A DNA stretch of 64,000 bases from Flagellimonas beolgyonensis (lineage in GTDB: Bacteria; Bacteroidota; Bacteroidia; Flavobacteriales; Flavobacteriaceae). A program made the translations under genes and the position numbers. Shown here piece after piece: positions 26,901-35,183 of the stretch (its first letter is position 1; each line of letters opens with the position of its first letter). Location of the stretch: positions 62,001-126,000 of the forward strand of contig NZ_RZMY01000006.1 in the NCBI RefSeq assembly GCF_003992615.1, read 5' to 3'. The notes under the pieces are model-generated. The model ran no database searches, was not told the DNA's origin, and saw only the letters and a list, made by a program, of their open reading frames with translations.

Positions 26901-28693
26901 TTTTCATTGAAACCGCCCACAATGGAAAGCGTAGTGTTTCCGGCAAAACCCTTTTCCATCATATTCACGTCAAGATTAAAGGTTAGAGCAGCAGTGGTAT
27001 TACTGGAGGTAAATTCAATATCAGATATAGTCACTGGAAAATTGGCAAACTTCACATCACCATTATACCCCATATAATCCACTTGAAAATAAGGTGAGAC
27101 CGTTTGGAGTTGAAGATTTTGGAAAGTAATCCCTTTAAAATCAACGGTTCCCTTATTTGGGTCGGATGTATTGTTACTGCCTTTAATGGCCAAATTACCG
27201 TGAAGTACTGCTTTGGGCCTGAATCTTTTTTCGGAAACACGCAGCTCCACATACGAATTGGCCGTAATCGTTGCCTTTGCCTTAAACACATCAAAAGGTA
27301 TTGCATCGTTGGCTTTGGCAGAAAGTAGGTATTCATCATTTACAGGATCGATGATGGCTTCATAACTTAGTGCCCTTTGGTTGAGTGTCGTTGTATCACT
27401 ACCCTCTTCAGGTGTTGCTTCTTTGGTAAGGGGCAAAAGAATTTTACCGTTAAATCCTGCCCCAACCAAGGTATTTGCAAGCAATTCAGCTTCTATATGA
27501 TCTACGGAGAATTGCCACTTGGATGCATCACCTTCATCAATTGGCAACACATTATCGGCGGAAAAAATTCCGGAAACACCCAAGCCATCTATCAGCAGGT
27601 TTGATGCTTGGAAAGTAACCCGCTCATCAGTATTTCTTTTTTTAAATTGTTTGGGCAGAATAACCTGTACATTATTAATATATACCCCTCTCCACAACTG
27701 TTCGTTTCCAGAAACTAGATATTGTTGATACCCTGCAGGGAATTGTACACTTGGTGAATTTCTGACATCACTAAAGTCGAATACGGCATTCTTTATAGTA
27801 AAAATAATCCCTGCCTTGCCTGATCCATCAACATTTTGTGGTTTGGCCAACTGAAAGGGTGGCAAATCAATTTCAACTAAAATATCATTCCAATCCCCCA
27901 CTACAGTTTGAAAATGTCCTTGCACATTTTCATTCGGAATTACCTCGTAATTGGCATCAACTGGCTCCAATATGTTTCTGGAAAAAAGTAGATCGGCTGA
28001 TACGCCCAACTCCTTAAAGCCTCCGCAATCAATGGTAACATAGGTTAGGTCCTGAACATTTCCTGTATCCATCATAAACCCACCTTTTAACCCCACTAAT
28101 CCATTGCCACCATTGATCGGAATACCAATATCCCCCAACAGTATAAGGTTTGCATCTCCATATATACCTCCTTGGTGTGAAATTTTAATATTGTCCGCGC
28201 CAAAAAATAGTTCTATGGGGTTGCCGTCTTCATCGGATTGCGGTATTCGAATATGAACAAAGGCTGTGACCTGTGTATATTCAGTTGTAATTTTGGCCTT
28301 ACTGATGGCCATTGTATACATGATGGTCCCAATTTCCTTTTTAACCCCAATGGGAAGTGTTACCAAATCATTTGGTGCAATGAGATTGACAAAGTTTTGG
28401 GTGGTCTCAAGTTTTTGGAAAACGGCCCTGGCTTGGTCCCTTTGTTTCCCAATTGTCGTGTTTGGTAAAAACGTATTGATATATTCCTTACCCAAATCAC
28501 TTACTTCTAATTTTAATGAGGGTAGGCTTGGAGCTAATTGATCGTCCAATTCTGAAAAAGTCCGTGTGATTATTTTGGACTTTGGGGCAGATGGATTAGA
28601 TGAAATTGAGTCACTTTCTTTGCAATTAATACTGGCGGAAACACCATGTACTAAAAAATACATGTAGTAAAACAATAAGATTCTTTTTCCCAT
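23987..28693 (-). CDS. Giant exported beta-rich protein, first gene of the surface-protein operon
   Basis: 1568 aa with a signal peptide (ILLFYYMYFLVHGVSAS). No family recognised. The first two thirds consist of long runs of amphipathic strands, many ending in aspartate-glycine turns (FYGELGATFNGIAVDASAWF, GFGGGAYYKMSK, LGLGGFSLQSTSYLMIG), and look like a large beta-sheet or barrel-like body. A proline stretch (SPPPPPIV) lies near residue 930. From about 1120 the protein has Fn3/Ig-like segments (AAFNMRINHPFELEDDEGVK, HVKVAVSFQEKRGNGWVTL). No T9SS domain is seen at the end. It heads an operon of at least seven exported proteins and could be the outer-membrane or periplasmic platform of that system; this is inference from size and position. 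Confidence 0.6.
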   Translation of the reverse strand: MGKRILLFYYMYFLVHGVSASINCKESDSISSNPSAPKSKIITRTFSELDDQLAPSLPSLKLEVSDLGKEYINTFLPNTTIGKQRDQARAVFQKLETTQNFVNLIAPNDLVTLPIGVKKEIGTIMYTMAISKAKITTEYTQVTAFVHIRIPQSDEDGNPIELFFGADNIKISHQGGIYGDANLILLGDIGIPINGGNGLVGLKGGFMMDTGNVQDLTYVTIDCGGFKELGVSADLLFSRNILEPVDANYEVIPNENVQGHFQTVVGDWNDILVEIDLPPFQLAKPQNVDGSGKAGIIFTIKNAVFDFSDVRNSPSVQFPAGYQQYLVSGNEQLWRGVYINNVQVILPKQFKKRNTDERVTFQASNLLIDGLGVSGIFSADNVLPIDEGDASKWQFSVDHIEAELLANTLVGAGFNGKILLPLTKEATPEEGSDTTTLNQRALSYEAIIDPVNDEYLLSAKANDAIPFDVFKAKATITANSYVELRVSEKRFRPKAVLHGNLAIKGSNNTSDPNKGTVDFKGITFQNLQLQTVSPYFQVDYMGYNGDVKFANFPVTISDIEFTSSNTTAALTFNLDVNMMEKGFAGNTTLSIVGGFNEKDGLHRWRFQKIELNEIFVEADLGSIQISGMIDVKSDDPVYGDGFYGELGATFNGIAVDASAWFGKKDFRYWFVDAYADLSQSITPAYIGPAKVNGFGGGAYYKMSKKPGEYSAMIPSGQSYIPNANNGLGFRALIGFALANEKAFNGKVGFEMDFNNHFGLNRVMFFGEGHIVKALDFEFGEKFKQKLQGLEENINAFGENNPTMQRLKETNLVNYSKVSFPQEGLTFDIGIDAHFAMEMDFQHSTFHAELEIYVNTPGNFFQGVGPRGRAGWAVFHIEPDEWYLHIGTPEDRIGLKLGLGGFSLQSTSYLMIGEDLPGSPPPPPIVAEILGVDLAQLDYMRDLNALESGMGFAFGADFSVDTGDMTFLIFYARFQAGLGFDIMIKDYGETACKGSGQIGIDGWYANGQAYAYLQGELGINIKLMFVRKKIPIIKAGAAVLLQAKLPNPAWFKGYLGGHFNLLGGLVKGRFRFKIELGEECEIVGGAPLGGLKVISDVTPRNGTNETDVFTVPQAAFNMRINHPFELEDDEGVKTYRILLDEYTVTSQGNTINGDLEWNENNDLANFISHDILPPNSPIHVKVAVSFQEKRGNGWVTLTYEGKPAKELEERSFTTGEAPDYIPLTNVVYSYPVVDQQYFYQNERNSGYVKLKRGQPYLFAPQTDWVQATRFTAGNQSLSVDEVSYNVSDKMIHFDFPSLQNQQTYSFKLLSTSPQVASSGSANENYAAHGTEQEGNSIEVLNREISTTAQKAKETEILAYEFSTSQYNTFKEKVTAKKIDQYLLDPITSNVHALQVDVIPSERFDKEELLGGKYTDGKPMIARQAVLSDSYYHEAIDPLIYEGYPLESRFTVDRDVNELGLPPKRGVDIITWYISYLETNPNYSLLDRRIPYRYNLPFYYKQDFIDIQYKVVNAYLHEPQKYQTQIHKYNYIINGIMPPIRAGDYKVKFQYILPGNIAGTSQIFNYNNPY

Positions 28694-28964
28694 AAAAGTG
28701 TTCTGATTGGTCGATAAAGAAAAATCGCTGGTTGTGTGGGAAAATAATCCAATTGATGTGTATAGTGGGGCTTAATTGATGGATGGCCTTTTTGAATTGA
28801 CGAATGGAAAAAAGGCAAAAGAAAGTGGTTAAAATTTAAAAATTCACGTAACAAAAATCCCAAGCAGTTGAACTTGGGACGTATTCCATTTAAGGTTATG
28901 CAAACAATTGGCACCAAAGCCACACCAAAATAGGACACCTTTAAGTATATCTATTTAAGAATTG
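28694..28964. other. Intergenic region upstream of the surface-protein operon
   Basis: 271 bp between the ABC transporter stop and the start of the giant gene, both on the minus strand. It must carry the operon promoter, but I see no clear TAnnTTTG/TTTG pair and no terminator for the ABC transporter gene. Confidence 0.5.
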
Positions 28965-30662
28965 TCATTGCTGCTCTACAAACTTGTTCTCTTTTATTAC
29001 ATAGCTGCGATCAGGGGTCAACCCTTCAATCGGGTTTTTATCCAGCATTAAGATTGTTTTTTTGTTTTTAAGTCCGTTCAAAAGGGATTTGATATAGTCC
29101 CGAGTAGCAGGGTTTAATTCTTTGAAGGGCTCATCGATCAGTAAAATGGGCTTATTGGTCAAAAGAGCGCGACAATACATCAATAGTTTTTTTTGACTGC
29201 CGGTCAAAATGTTGCCCAAGTCCCCAATCCTATCATTTAGCGTCAACATATCCTTGGGGTGCTCAAATTGTTGAAGGTCTTGTAAAAGGGAAGCCGCCTT
29301 GTGCTTTTTATCCTTTTTTCTGGCATAGACGATAGCTTCATAAACGTCCTTTCCAAAAAGTGGAAAATCCTTGGATACAACGGCAATATTTTTACGAATG
29401 GTCTTTTCCGAAAGTTGATCAATTGTATAACTACCATACGTGATGCTTCCTTTGGCGGGAAGGTACATTTTGAGCAAAAGACCCACAAAAGCACTTTTAC
29501 CGGCACCCGAATTTCCAATAATGATGGTGGTTTTCCTCGGCTCAATGAGCAAAGACGCATTTTTAAAAACCTCTCGATCGGAGTTGGGGTATTCAAAGGA
29601 AATTTCCTTGAACACTATTTTCCTTTTCGACAAGTCCACATTTTGGAACTCCAAGGTGTTTTCGGACTTTAAAGAGAAAATATTTATCAATTTTTCGAAC
29701 GAGATGTTCCCAAGTTTCCAAACAATGCTCACCCGCAGTACCCTTCTAAATATGGGAAGGAAAGAGATGATCAAAAGTATCAATATCAACAGGGCCGATT
29801 GGTCCACCGTGGTATCTTTGGTACTTTTGATATAATACATGTAGGTCATCAAAATTCCGAGCATGAAATAGGTCAATGCAGGAATGACCGCCTGTATGGC
29901 GCTGGACACTTTTTGGTATTGCTTACCTATTTCCAGTAGTTCTTCGGAGCGCTTTCTGTATCGTTTTTCCTCTGGGGTATATTTGTTGAACGCCTTTATG
30001 GTATGGATGCCTCTTAAACGTGTATTGATAAAAGACAACATCTGCGAACGTTTGTTTCTGCGCTTTACAGAAGTAACGTACAACAACTTATTGATGAAAA
30101 ACAGGATTAGGGAAAATAGCACAATGGATCCCGTTAAAATAAGACCCAAGTTTACATCGATGTATGCAATGGCGACCAGCAAGATGCCTATCAAAAAAAC
30201 GTCTTGTGTAAATCGTAACAACCCCCTGGAAATATAGTTTTGGATACTGCTTAAATCCCCGCTGTACCGGAGCAAATATTTACCAATACCCTTGTGATCA
30301 TAAACTTCCGAGGCTATCTGCAGTTGATGGGCAAACAATTTTTCCCGTAGATCCTTTGCGAATTTTTCGCATATAAGCCCTATGAGGTATTTATTGATAT
30401 ATTCGAACACAAAGCGAATACCCACGATACAGAAAAAGAAGATCAGAAATTCGGTAAAATCCTTGGTATTGATAAAAGGGACCGATTTAATAATCTGCAA
30501 TCTATGCGAGGAAAAACCGAAATTGAATTCGTAAAACCTCCCAATACTGATGGGAATCAGCAATGTTAGCACATTGTAGATGAGGCCACTTAAAAAAGTG
30601 GCAAAAAACAAGTAGCTGTTGCTTTTAGCAAAGTCCGTTATTAGCTGCCACTTTGTTTTCAA
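28965..30662 (-). CDS. ABC transporter, fused membrane and ATPase domains, atypical signature motif
   Basis: 565 aa. The N-terminal half has six membrane segments of the ABC exporter type (for example YLFFATFLSGLIYNVLTLLIPI, FLIGILLVAIAYIDVNLGLIL). The C-terminal ATPase has Walker A GNSGAGKSA, a Q-loop region reading AVVSKDFPLFGKD (Gln replaced), a degenerate signature LTGSQ in place of LSGGQ, and Walker B ILLIDEPF. The Glu after Walker B is present. Export function is likely, although the Q-loop and signature deviations suggest slow or unusual ATP hydrolysis. It overlaps the P-loop gene upstream by 38 bp and belongs to a three-gene operon with it and a DUF2490 protein. Substrate unknown; peptide or lipid export is possible. 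Confidence 0.8.
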   Translation of the reverse strand: MKTKWQLITDFAKSNSYLFFATFLSGLIYNVLTLLIPISIGRFYEFNFGFSSHRLQIIKSVPFINTKDFTEFLIFFFCIVGIRFVFEYINKYLIGLICEKFAKDLREKLFAHQLQIASEVYDHKGIGKYLLRYSGDLSSIQNYISRGLLRFTQDVFLIGILLVAIAYIDVNLGLILTGSIVLFSLILFFINKLLYVTSVKRRNKRSQMLSFINTRLRGIHTIKAFNKYTPEEKRYRKRSEELLEIGKQYQKVSSAIQAVIPALTYFMLGILMTYMYYIKSTKDTTVDQSALLILILLIISFLPIFRRVLRVSIVWKLGNISFEKLINIFSLKSENTLEFQNVDLSKRKIVFKEISFEYPNSDREVFKNASLLIEPRKTTIIIGNSGAGKSAFVGLLLKMYLPAKGSITYGSYTIDQLSEKTIRKNIAVVSKDFPLFGKDVYEAIVYARKKDKKHKAASLLQDLQQFEHPKDMLTLNDRIGDLGNILTGSQKKLLMYCRALLTNKPILLIDEPFKELNPATRDYIKSLLNGLKNKKTILMLDKNPIEGLTPDRSYVIKENKFVEQQ

Positions 30663-31725
30663 AAATTTCCGGTTTTATATTTTGCCCTAAAGTATCGATT
30701 ATTTCTTTTGACATCAGATCTTCGCCCAGCAATACTTTGTATTCGGATTGCTTTCGTACTTCATCTACCAACAAAGGGCTGGTCGTAAAAAGTCCCGTGA
30801 CCCCAATAATGTTATAATTGAGTTCCTTCAACATATTGGCTCCGGAAATCGCACTGATACTGTCGGCCGAAGAAAACAGCACACCATACACATTTTCGGC
30901 AAAAACATTGTTTTTCAGCAATGCTGCGGTTTCCCTTTGCAACAATCCATCGGCTATTTCAACAACGATAAAATCGGGGAAAATGCTTTTGGCCTTTTCC
31001 AGCAAGTATTTGTACAAAATCAAAAGCTCCCTTGTAGAGCACATGTAGGTTGAAGGAAATCCGAAATCCGAAAAGTCCAAGGACATTTTCGCTCCATAAT
31101 CCCTAACCATGGCCTTATCTTTTGTATAAGCCGTGCCTGTCAATTTAATATAGGCCACTTTTTTCTTGGCCAATTTAAGACCCCTTGTTAAAAAGGCAGC
31201 TGAAGTTGTCTTTCCACTGTCCATACTTGTTCCCAGTGAAAGAATTACTTTCGGAATCGGAATGGTACGGGGTGAAATGTATTCCATTTGGGCTTCATGG
31301 CCCAAGTATTTGGAATTGACCACTTGGCCCGATTCGTCCACTACATAGCCAACCAAGCTTAAAGATGTTGGGCCTATCAGTTCAAACTTGTTATGGATGG
31401 AAGCCATTTTACCAACAACCCCGCCTTGTCCCAGTATGTGGTAATTGGAAGAGTACTTTGTGGGAACATAGCCCTCCAACTGTTCGGTCGCATATCTGTT
31501 GCCAAATGTGGCCATTATCAGATCGCCGGGCAAAATATATCGGTTATTGCCATTTGTGGTCTGGATTCTAGTATGTTTTCCAATTTCTTTCACCCTAAAA
31601 ATGGCCACATCACCTGCTTTGGGCATATAGGTTCGCTTAATGGATTTGTCAATCAGGGTACTGGTAACATTTTTACAGATTATTGACTTCTTTAGACCTG
31701 CTGGATTTATTTTATGAAGTTTCAT
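30625..31725 (-). CDS. P-loop NTPase (DUF1611/MobB-like) with N-terminal beta domain
   Basis: 366 aa, no signal peptide. Residues 1-150 are beta-rich and unrecognised (GDVAIFRVKEIGKHTRIQ, GYVPTKYSSNYHILGQGGVV). At about 163 a Walker A-like motif LGTSMDSGKTTSAA begins a SIMIBI-type P-loop domain with VVEIADGLLQRET as the likely Walker B region. Similar GT-x-x-D-SGKT motifs occur in DUF1611 and MobB-type GTPases/kinases, so a cytoplasmic ATP- or GTP-dependent enzyme acting on a metabolite is plausible. It is 9 bp after the DUF2490 gene and overlaps the ABC transporter gene, implying a joint function such as making or activating the exported compound. That link is inference. Confidence 0.55.
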   Translation of the reverse strand: MKLHKINPAGLKKSIICKNVTSTLIDKSIKRTYMPKAGDVAIFRVKEIGKHTRIQTTNGNNRYILPGDLIMATFGNRYATEQLEGYVPTKYSSNYHILGQGGVVGKMASIHNKFELIGPTSLSLVGYVVDESGQVVNSKYLGHEAQMEYISPRTIPIPKVILSLGTSMDSGKTTSAAFLTRGLKLAKKKVAYIKLTGTAYTKDKAMVRDYGAKMSLDFSDFGFPSTYMCSTRELLILYKYLLEKAKSIFPDFIVVEIADGLLQRETAALLKNNVFAENVYGVLFSSADSISAISGANMLKELNYNIIGVTGLFTTSPLLVDEVRKQSEYKVLLGEDLMSKEIIDTLGQNIKPEIFENKVAANNGLC

Positions 31726-31734
31726 GATCGCGGG

Positions 31735-32448
31735 TTATTTAAGGGTGAATGAAAGGTTAAAACCAAATACGTTATAATCGTTTTCGGGCAAGAATTCGGT
31801 ATTGAATTCTTTTTGAATAATGAAGTATATGGAGACCCCCATTGGAAAGTCTTCGAAAGGATTAAAGTTGACACCTGGTTTAAGACGATATCTTTTGATG
31901 CCACTTCCGATATCACCTCCTGTGTAATAGAAGAATTGGTTTTCCAAATACGGAGCCAAACTGGATCTTCGCACATTGTAGATTAACCGAGCAGCATAAA
32001 CGCCCCGTACTTGGTATTTTTCCAGTTTATTAAAAAAGTATTGGATTTCGGGGTCGTGTCTCAAAGAAAGTCGTTTCACAATATCATGTCGATATGAAAA
32101 ATTAGCAAAGACCCGTCCAATGGCCAATTTTCCGAACATCTCGGTATTAACGCCTTGATTACGAAGAGAGCGCGAATCGTTGAACAAGCCGTTCACATAT
32201 CCTGCTTCAACATAGGTCCTTCTCTTTATTCGATACGACAATGCCAATTTGGTTTGGGAAAAGCTATACTCGGTAGGCGAAACATTGTAGCTGAACATTT
32301 GGCCAAATCGGAGATCAAAATCATCTGAAATACCATATTTCAGTGTTATTCCCGACCAGACTTTTAAATTTTCCGTTAAGTCTTGCGATCGGACAACGGA
32401 ACCCATCATAATCAAAACAACGATGAGTATTTTTCTAGGTAAGTTCAT
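31735..32448 (-). CDS. DUF2490-type outer-membrane protein
   Basis: 237 aa with a signal peptide (ILIVVLIMMGSVVRSQ). The body begins LTENLKVWSGITLKYGISDDFDLRFGQMF and continues as alternating strands with W/Y/R-rich turns (AIGRVFANFSYRHDIVKRLSLRHDPEIQY), as in DUF2490 proteins, which are predicted to be outer-membrane barrels. It ends FGFNLSFTLK, a barrel-like last strand with a terminal Lys. First gene of the operon with the P-loop protein and ABC transporter; a role in moving the same cargo across the outer membrane is possible. Confidence 0.7.
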   Translation of the reverse strand: MNLPRKILIVVLIMMGSVVRSQDLTENLKVWSGITLKYGISDDFDLRFGQMFSYNVSPTEYSFSQTKLALSYRIKRRTYVEAGYVNGLFNDSRSLRNQGVNTEMFGKLAIGRVFANFSYRHDIVKRLSLRHDPEIQYFFNKLEKYQVRGVYAARLIYNVRRSSLAPYLENQFFYYTGGDIGSGIKRYRLKPGVNFNPFEDFPMGVSIYFIIQKEFNTEFLPENDYNVFGFNLSFTLK

Positions 32449-32470
32449 TGAGTGAGGTTAAGAGATTAAT

Positions 32471-32491
32471 AAATCCCACTTACAGGGATTT
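32471..32491 (-). promoter_or_regulatory. Small hairpin in the leader of the DUF2490 operon
   Basis: AAATCCC and GGGATTT form a perfect 7-bp stem with a 7-nt loop about 25 bp before the DUF2490 ATG. The rest of 32449-32710 shows nothing I can name. Confidence 0.35.
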
Positions 32492-32710
32492 CAATTAGAA
32501 CAACCCAAATTTTAAAACCCCTACCCCATTTCGCCCTTTTTATTCTTGTTCTTAACAGTATGGGCAATAAACTTATTGAAGACCAGATAATTAAGAATAG
32601 TATTTTTCTAGTCCTTCTAAAGAAGAAAAGTTCAAGATGGTATTACATTTCATTGAGGTATACCAATTGCCGATATTGCATCGGTGTCTTTACAGATAAC
32701 TTTGAAGCAT

Positions 32711-32741
32711 AAAAAAATCCCAAACTTTACGGTTTGGGATT
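32711..32741 (-). terminator. Rho-independent terminator of tRNA-His
   Basis: On the minus strand ATCCCAAAC pairs with GTTTGGGAT around a 6-nt loop and is followed by seven T. It lies about 14 bp after the tRNA 3' end. Confidence 0.85.
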
Positions 32742-32754
32742 CTATCAACTTAAG

Positions 32755-32829
32755 GGTGGAAGACCGGGTTCGAACCGGCGACCTCTGGAACCACAATCCA
32801 GCGCTCTAACCAACTGAGCTACAACCACC
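32755..32829 (-). tRNA. tRNA-His (anticodon GTG)
   Basis: Read on the minus strand: extra G at -1 opposite C73 as expected for tRNA-His, acceptor GTGGTTG, D-arm GCTC/GAGC, anticodon arm CTGGA-TTGTGGT-TCCAG with GTG as anticodon, T-arm GCCGG-TTCGAAC-CCGGT. No CCA is encoded. The acceptor stem has two apparent U-U mismatches (5-68 and 6-67). A terminator follows directly. Confidence 0.93.
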
Positions 32830-33092
32830 ATTTAAAGCGGATGCAAAAATACTTTTTTGTATTGATTCATCCAAAATATTTTGAAACTTCCCTCCATTTA
32901 TTTTTGACGATTTGAAAATTTACCTACACCCCTTTACCTAATCCACTCATTGCAACCTTTTTAACCAAACCGTCCAAATCATCGATGAAATGCATGTTTT
33001 TCAAGACCAAACACACTATTTTTGACGTTTCACAACAATAAATTCCCAATTTTCGCGTCTAAAATTACATTAGCCACAAATAGTTCAACCTT
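32830..33092. other. Intergenic region between tRNA-His and the histidine kinase gene
   Basis: 263 bp of AT-rich sequence between divergent genes. It should hold both promoters. I see no ORF, repeat or RNA element I can support. Confidence 0.4.
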
Positions 33093-35183
33093 TTGCTGTC
33101 AGAAAAAAGTTTCACGTCCAAAAGCAATAACCTACTAACACTTCTAGTAGTGTTCTGGTGCGCGCTACTCTCTGTTACCACATTGAGTGCCCAAACCAGT
33201 AAAAGGGACAGTCTAGCCTATAGATTACACCGGTTGGAATCGACCCACACTTTTAACCCGAAAGATACGACCCATATCCATTTATTGCTGCGTCTTGCCT
33301 ATTCTTACAGGTATCTTGACAATGACAGTTTGTATTCCATCTCCAAAAGAGCTTATGAATACAGTGACGCCATCGATTATAACTATGGTAAGATCAAGGG
33401 ATTGGATGCCATGGCAGGCTACTATTACAACAAAGGGGAACGAAAAAAATCAATGCCACTGTTTAACCAAGCATTGGACCTGTCCAGAGAAATGGAAGAT
33501 ATCGAATCTGAAGTCGCCATTTTGAACACCTTGGCCCAAAACTATAGTTTTGAAGGCAACTACGCTGAGGCTTTGAACCTAAATCTTAAAGCAATAGATC
33601 TGGCCCGACAAATAAACCAACAGCAAATGCTTTCGGTACTCAACGAAAACATTGCCGGTCTATACGCCGATCAAAAGGATTTTAAGAACGCCCTTATGTT
33701 TTACGACACGGTTCAAAAAATCAATAGAGAGTTGGGCAACGAGGTGATTGATGCGGAAACACAGAGTAACATGGCTTCCTTATATAAGGATGCAAAGGAT
33801 TATAAAAACGCCATGTTCAACATTAATAGGAGCATTAGCACTTTTGAAAAATACAAAGTATACGATTGGTTGGCGTATGCCTATGAGGTAAAAGGAGATA
33901 TCTACCTCGACCAAGAAAAATACCAATGGGCACTATACTGGTACGATCAGAGCAATATGCTTTTTAATGATCAAATAGAGGACGATAGGATTAAAATTCA
34001 ATTGCTGAACGGAATGGCCAAGGTGCATTTGGGTTTGGGTAGAGACAGTCTTTCCCATGTCTATGCACTAAAAGGCCTTGAACTTTCCAAACAGATAAAG
34101 GCACTTCAAGGACAAATCGATTGTTCCGAGACCTTGTACAAATTACATAAAAAGAAAGGTGAGGACACCCAGGCCCTAGCGTATCTCGAAACATTTAAAT
34201 CCCTTTCGGATTCCTTGTTCAAGGACAAGAACAAGCAAAGTTTGTCTCTTTTGGAGACCAAATTGCATTATGAGCAGGAAAAACAGGAATTGATTGAAGC
34301 AAACCAAGTCGCTCTCGCCAAACAGCGTAATTATATTTATTTTTCCATTATCATCCTTTTGATTTTGAGTATCATAACCTTTGTGATTCGAAGGAGTGAG
34401 AAAATTCAAAAGCGACTGAACAAAAAACTCAAGGAAAAATCCCAAGCCGTTGCGGAGCGGGAAGCGGAGTTGCATGAAATCAACAAGACCAAAACCAAGT
34501 TGTTTTCCATAATTGGCCACGATCTTCGTGGTCCGATAGGAGCCTTGCATGGTCTATTGAACATGTTTACAGAAGGTGAAATAACAAAAAATGAATTCCT
34601 ATCCTTCATTCCAAAGCTCAAGACAGATGTGGAGAACATATCGTTTACTTTGAACAATCTGCTTTCGTGGGGGCAAAACCAATTGAACGGTGTGGTCACC
34701 AAACCCAAAAGGGTATCGTTGGACAAAATTGTTGTCAGCAATATTCAGCTATTATCCGAATTGGCAGGAAGCAAATCGATAAAAATTATCAACCAATTAC
34801 CGGAGAACCCCCTTATTTGGGCCGATCAGAATCAAATTGATATCGTTATCCGAAACCTGTTGAGCAATGCCATAAAATTCACTCCGGACAATGGACTTAT
34901 TACTATTGAAGCAGAGGAAAAATCGGAAATGTTGCAAGTTTCCATTCGGGATACGGGTATCGGTATGAACGAAGAAATTCAAAAACAGATTTTCAAGAAT
35001 TCCACCAATATTACCACCTACGGAACCAACAATGAAAAAGGTACAGGTCTTGGATTGTCACTGTGCAAGGAAATGGTCCTGAAAAACAAAGGTGAAATAT
35101 GGTTGGAAAGTGTACCACGAAAGGGCACTACCTTCTTTTTTACCGTTCCCAAAGCCGAAAAAAGATACCAAAAGGCGAGTTGA
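33093..35183 (+). CDS. TPR-containing membrane sensor histidine kinase (HisKA type)
   Basis: 696 aa. A TTG at 33093 is the only plausible start: a TAG stop lies 12 bp upstream in frame, and the following LLTLLVVFWCALLSVTTLSAQ forms the signal peptide. Residues about 40-390 are TPR repeats in the periplasm (ALNLNLKAIDLARQINQ, ALMFYDTVQKINRELG, ALYWYDQSNMLF). A membrane helix (YIYFSIIILLILSIITFVI) and a coiled linker follow. The kinase core has the H-box FSIIGHDLRGPIGALHGLL, N-box NLLSNAIKFTPDNG, G1 DTGIGM and G2 GTGLGLSL, all intact. No response regulator is adjacent, so the partner is elsewhere. Confidence 0.85.
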   Translation: MLSEKSFTSKSNNLLTLLVVFWCALLSVTTLSAQTSKRDSLAYRLHRLESTHTFNPKDTTHIHLLLRLAYSYRYLDNDSLYSISKRAYEYSDAIDYNYGKIKGLDAMAGYYYNKGERKKSMPLFNQALDLSREMEDIESEVAILNTLAQNYSFEGNYAEALNLNLKAIDLARQINQQQMLSVLNENIAGLYADQKDFKNALMFYDTVQKINRELGNEVIDAETQSNMASLYKDAKDYKNAMFNINRSISTFEKYKVYDWLAYAYEVKGDIYLDQEKYQWALYWYDQSNMLFNDQIEDDRIKIQLLNGMAKVHLGLGRDSLSHVYALKGLELSKQIKALQGQIDCSETLYKLHKKKGEDTQALAYLETFKSLSDSLFKDKNKQSLSLLETKLHYEQEKQELIEANQVALAKQRNYIYFSIIILLILSIITFVIRRSEKIQKRLNKKLKEKSQAVAEREAELHEINKTKTKLFSIIGHDLRGPIGALHGLLNMFTEGEITKNEFLSFIPKLKTDVENISFTLNNLLSWGQNQLNGVVTKPKRVSLDKIVVSNIQLLSELAGSKSIKIINQLPENPLIWADQNQIDIVIRNLLSNAIKFTPDNGLITIEAEEKSEMLQVSIRDTGIGMNEEIQKQIFKNSTNITTYGTNNEKGTGLGLSLCKEMVLKNKGEIWLESVPRKGTTFFFTVPKAEKRYQKAS

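Noticed and set aside
28651..28938. Minus-strand reading frame of 95 codons over the start of the giant gene
   Set aside because: Overlaps a well supported signal peptide in another frame and shows no protein-like pattern.
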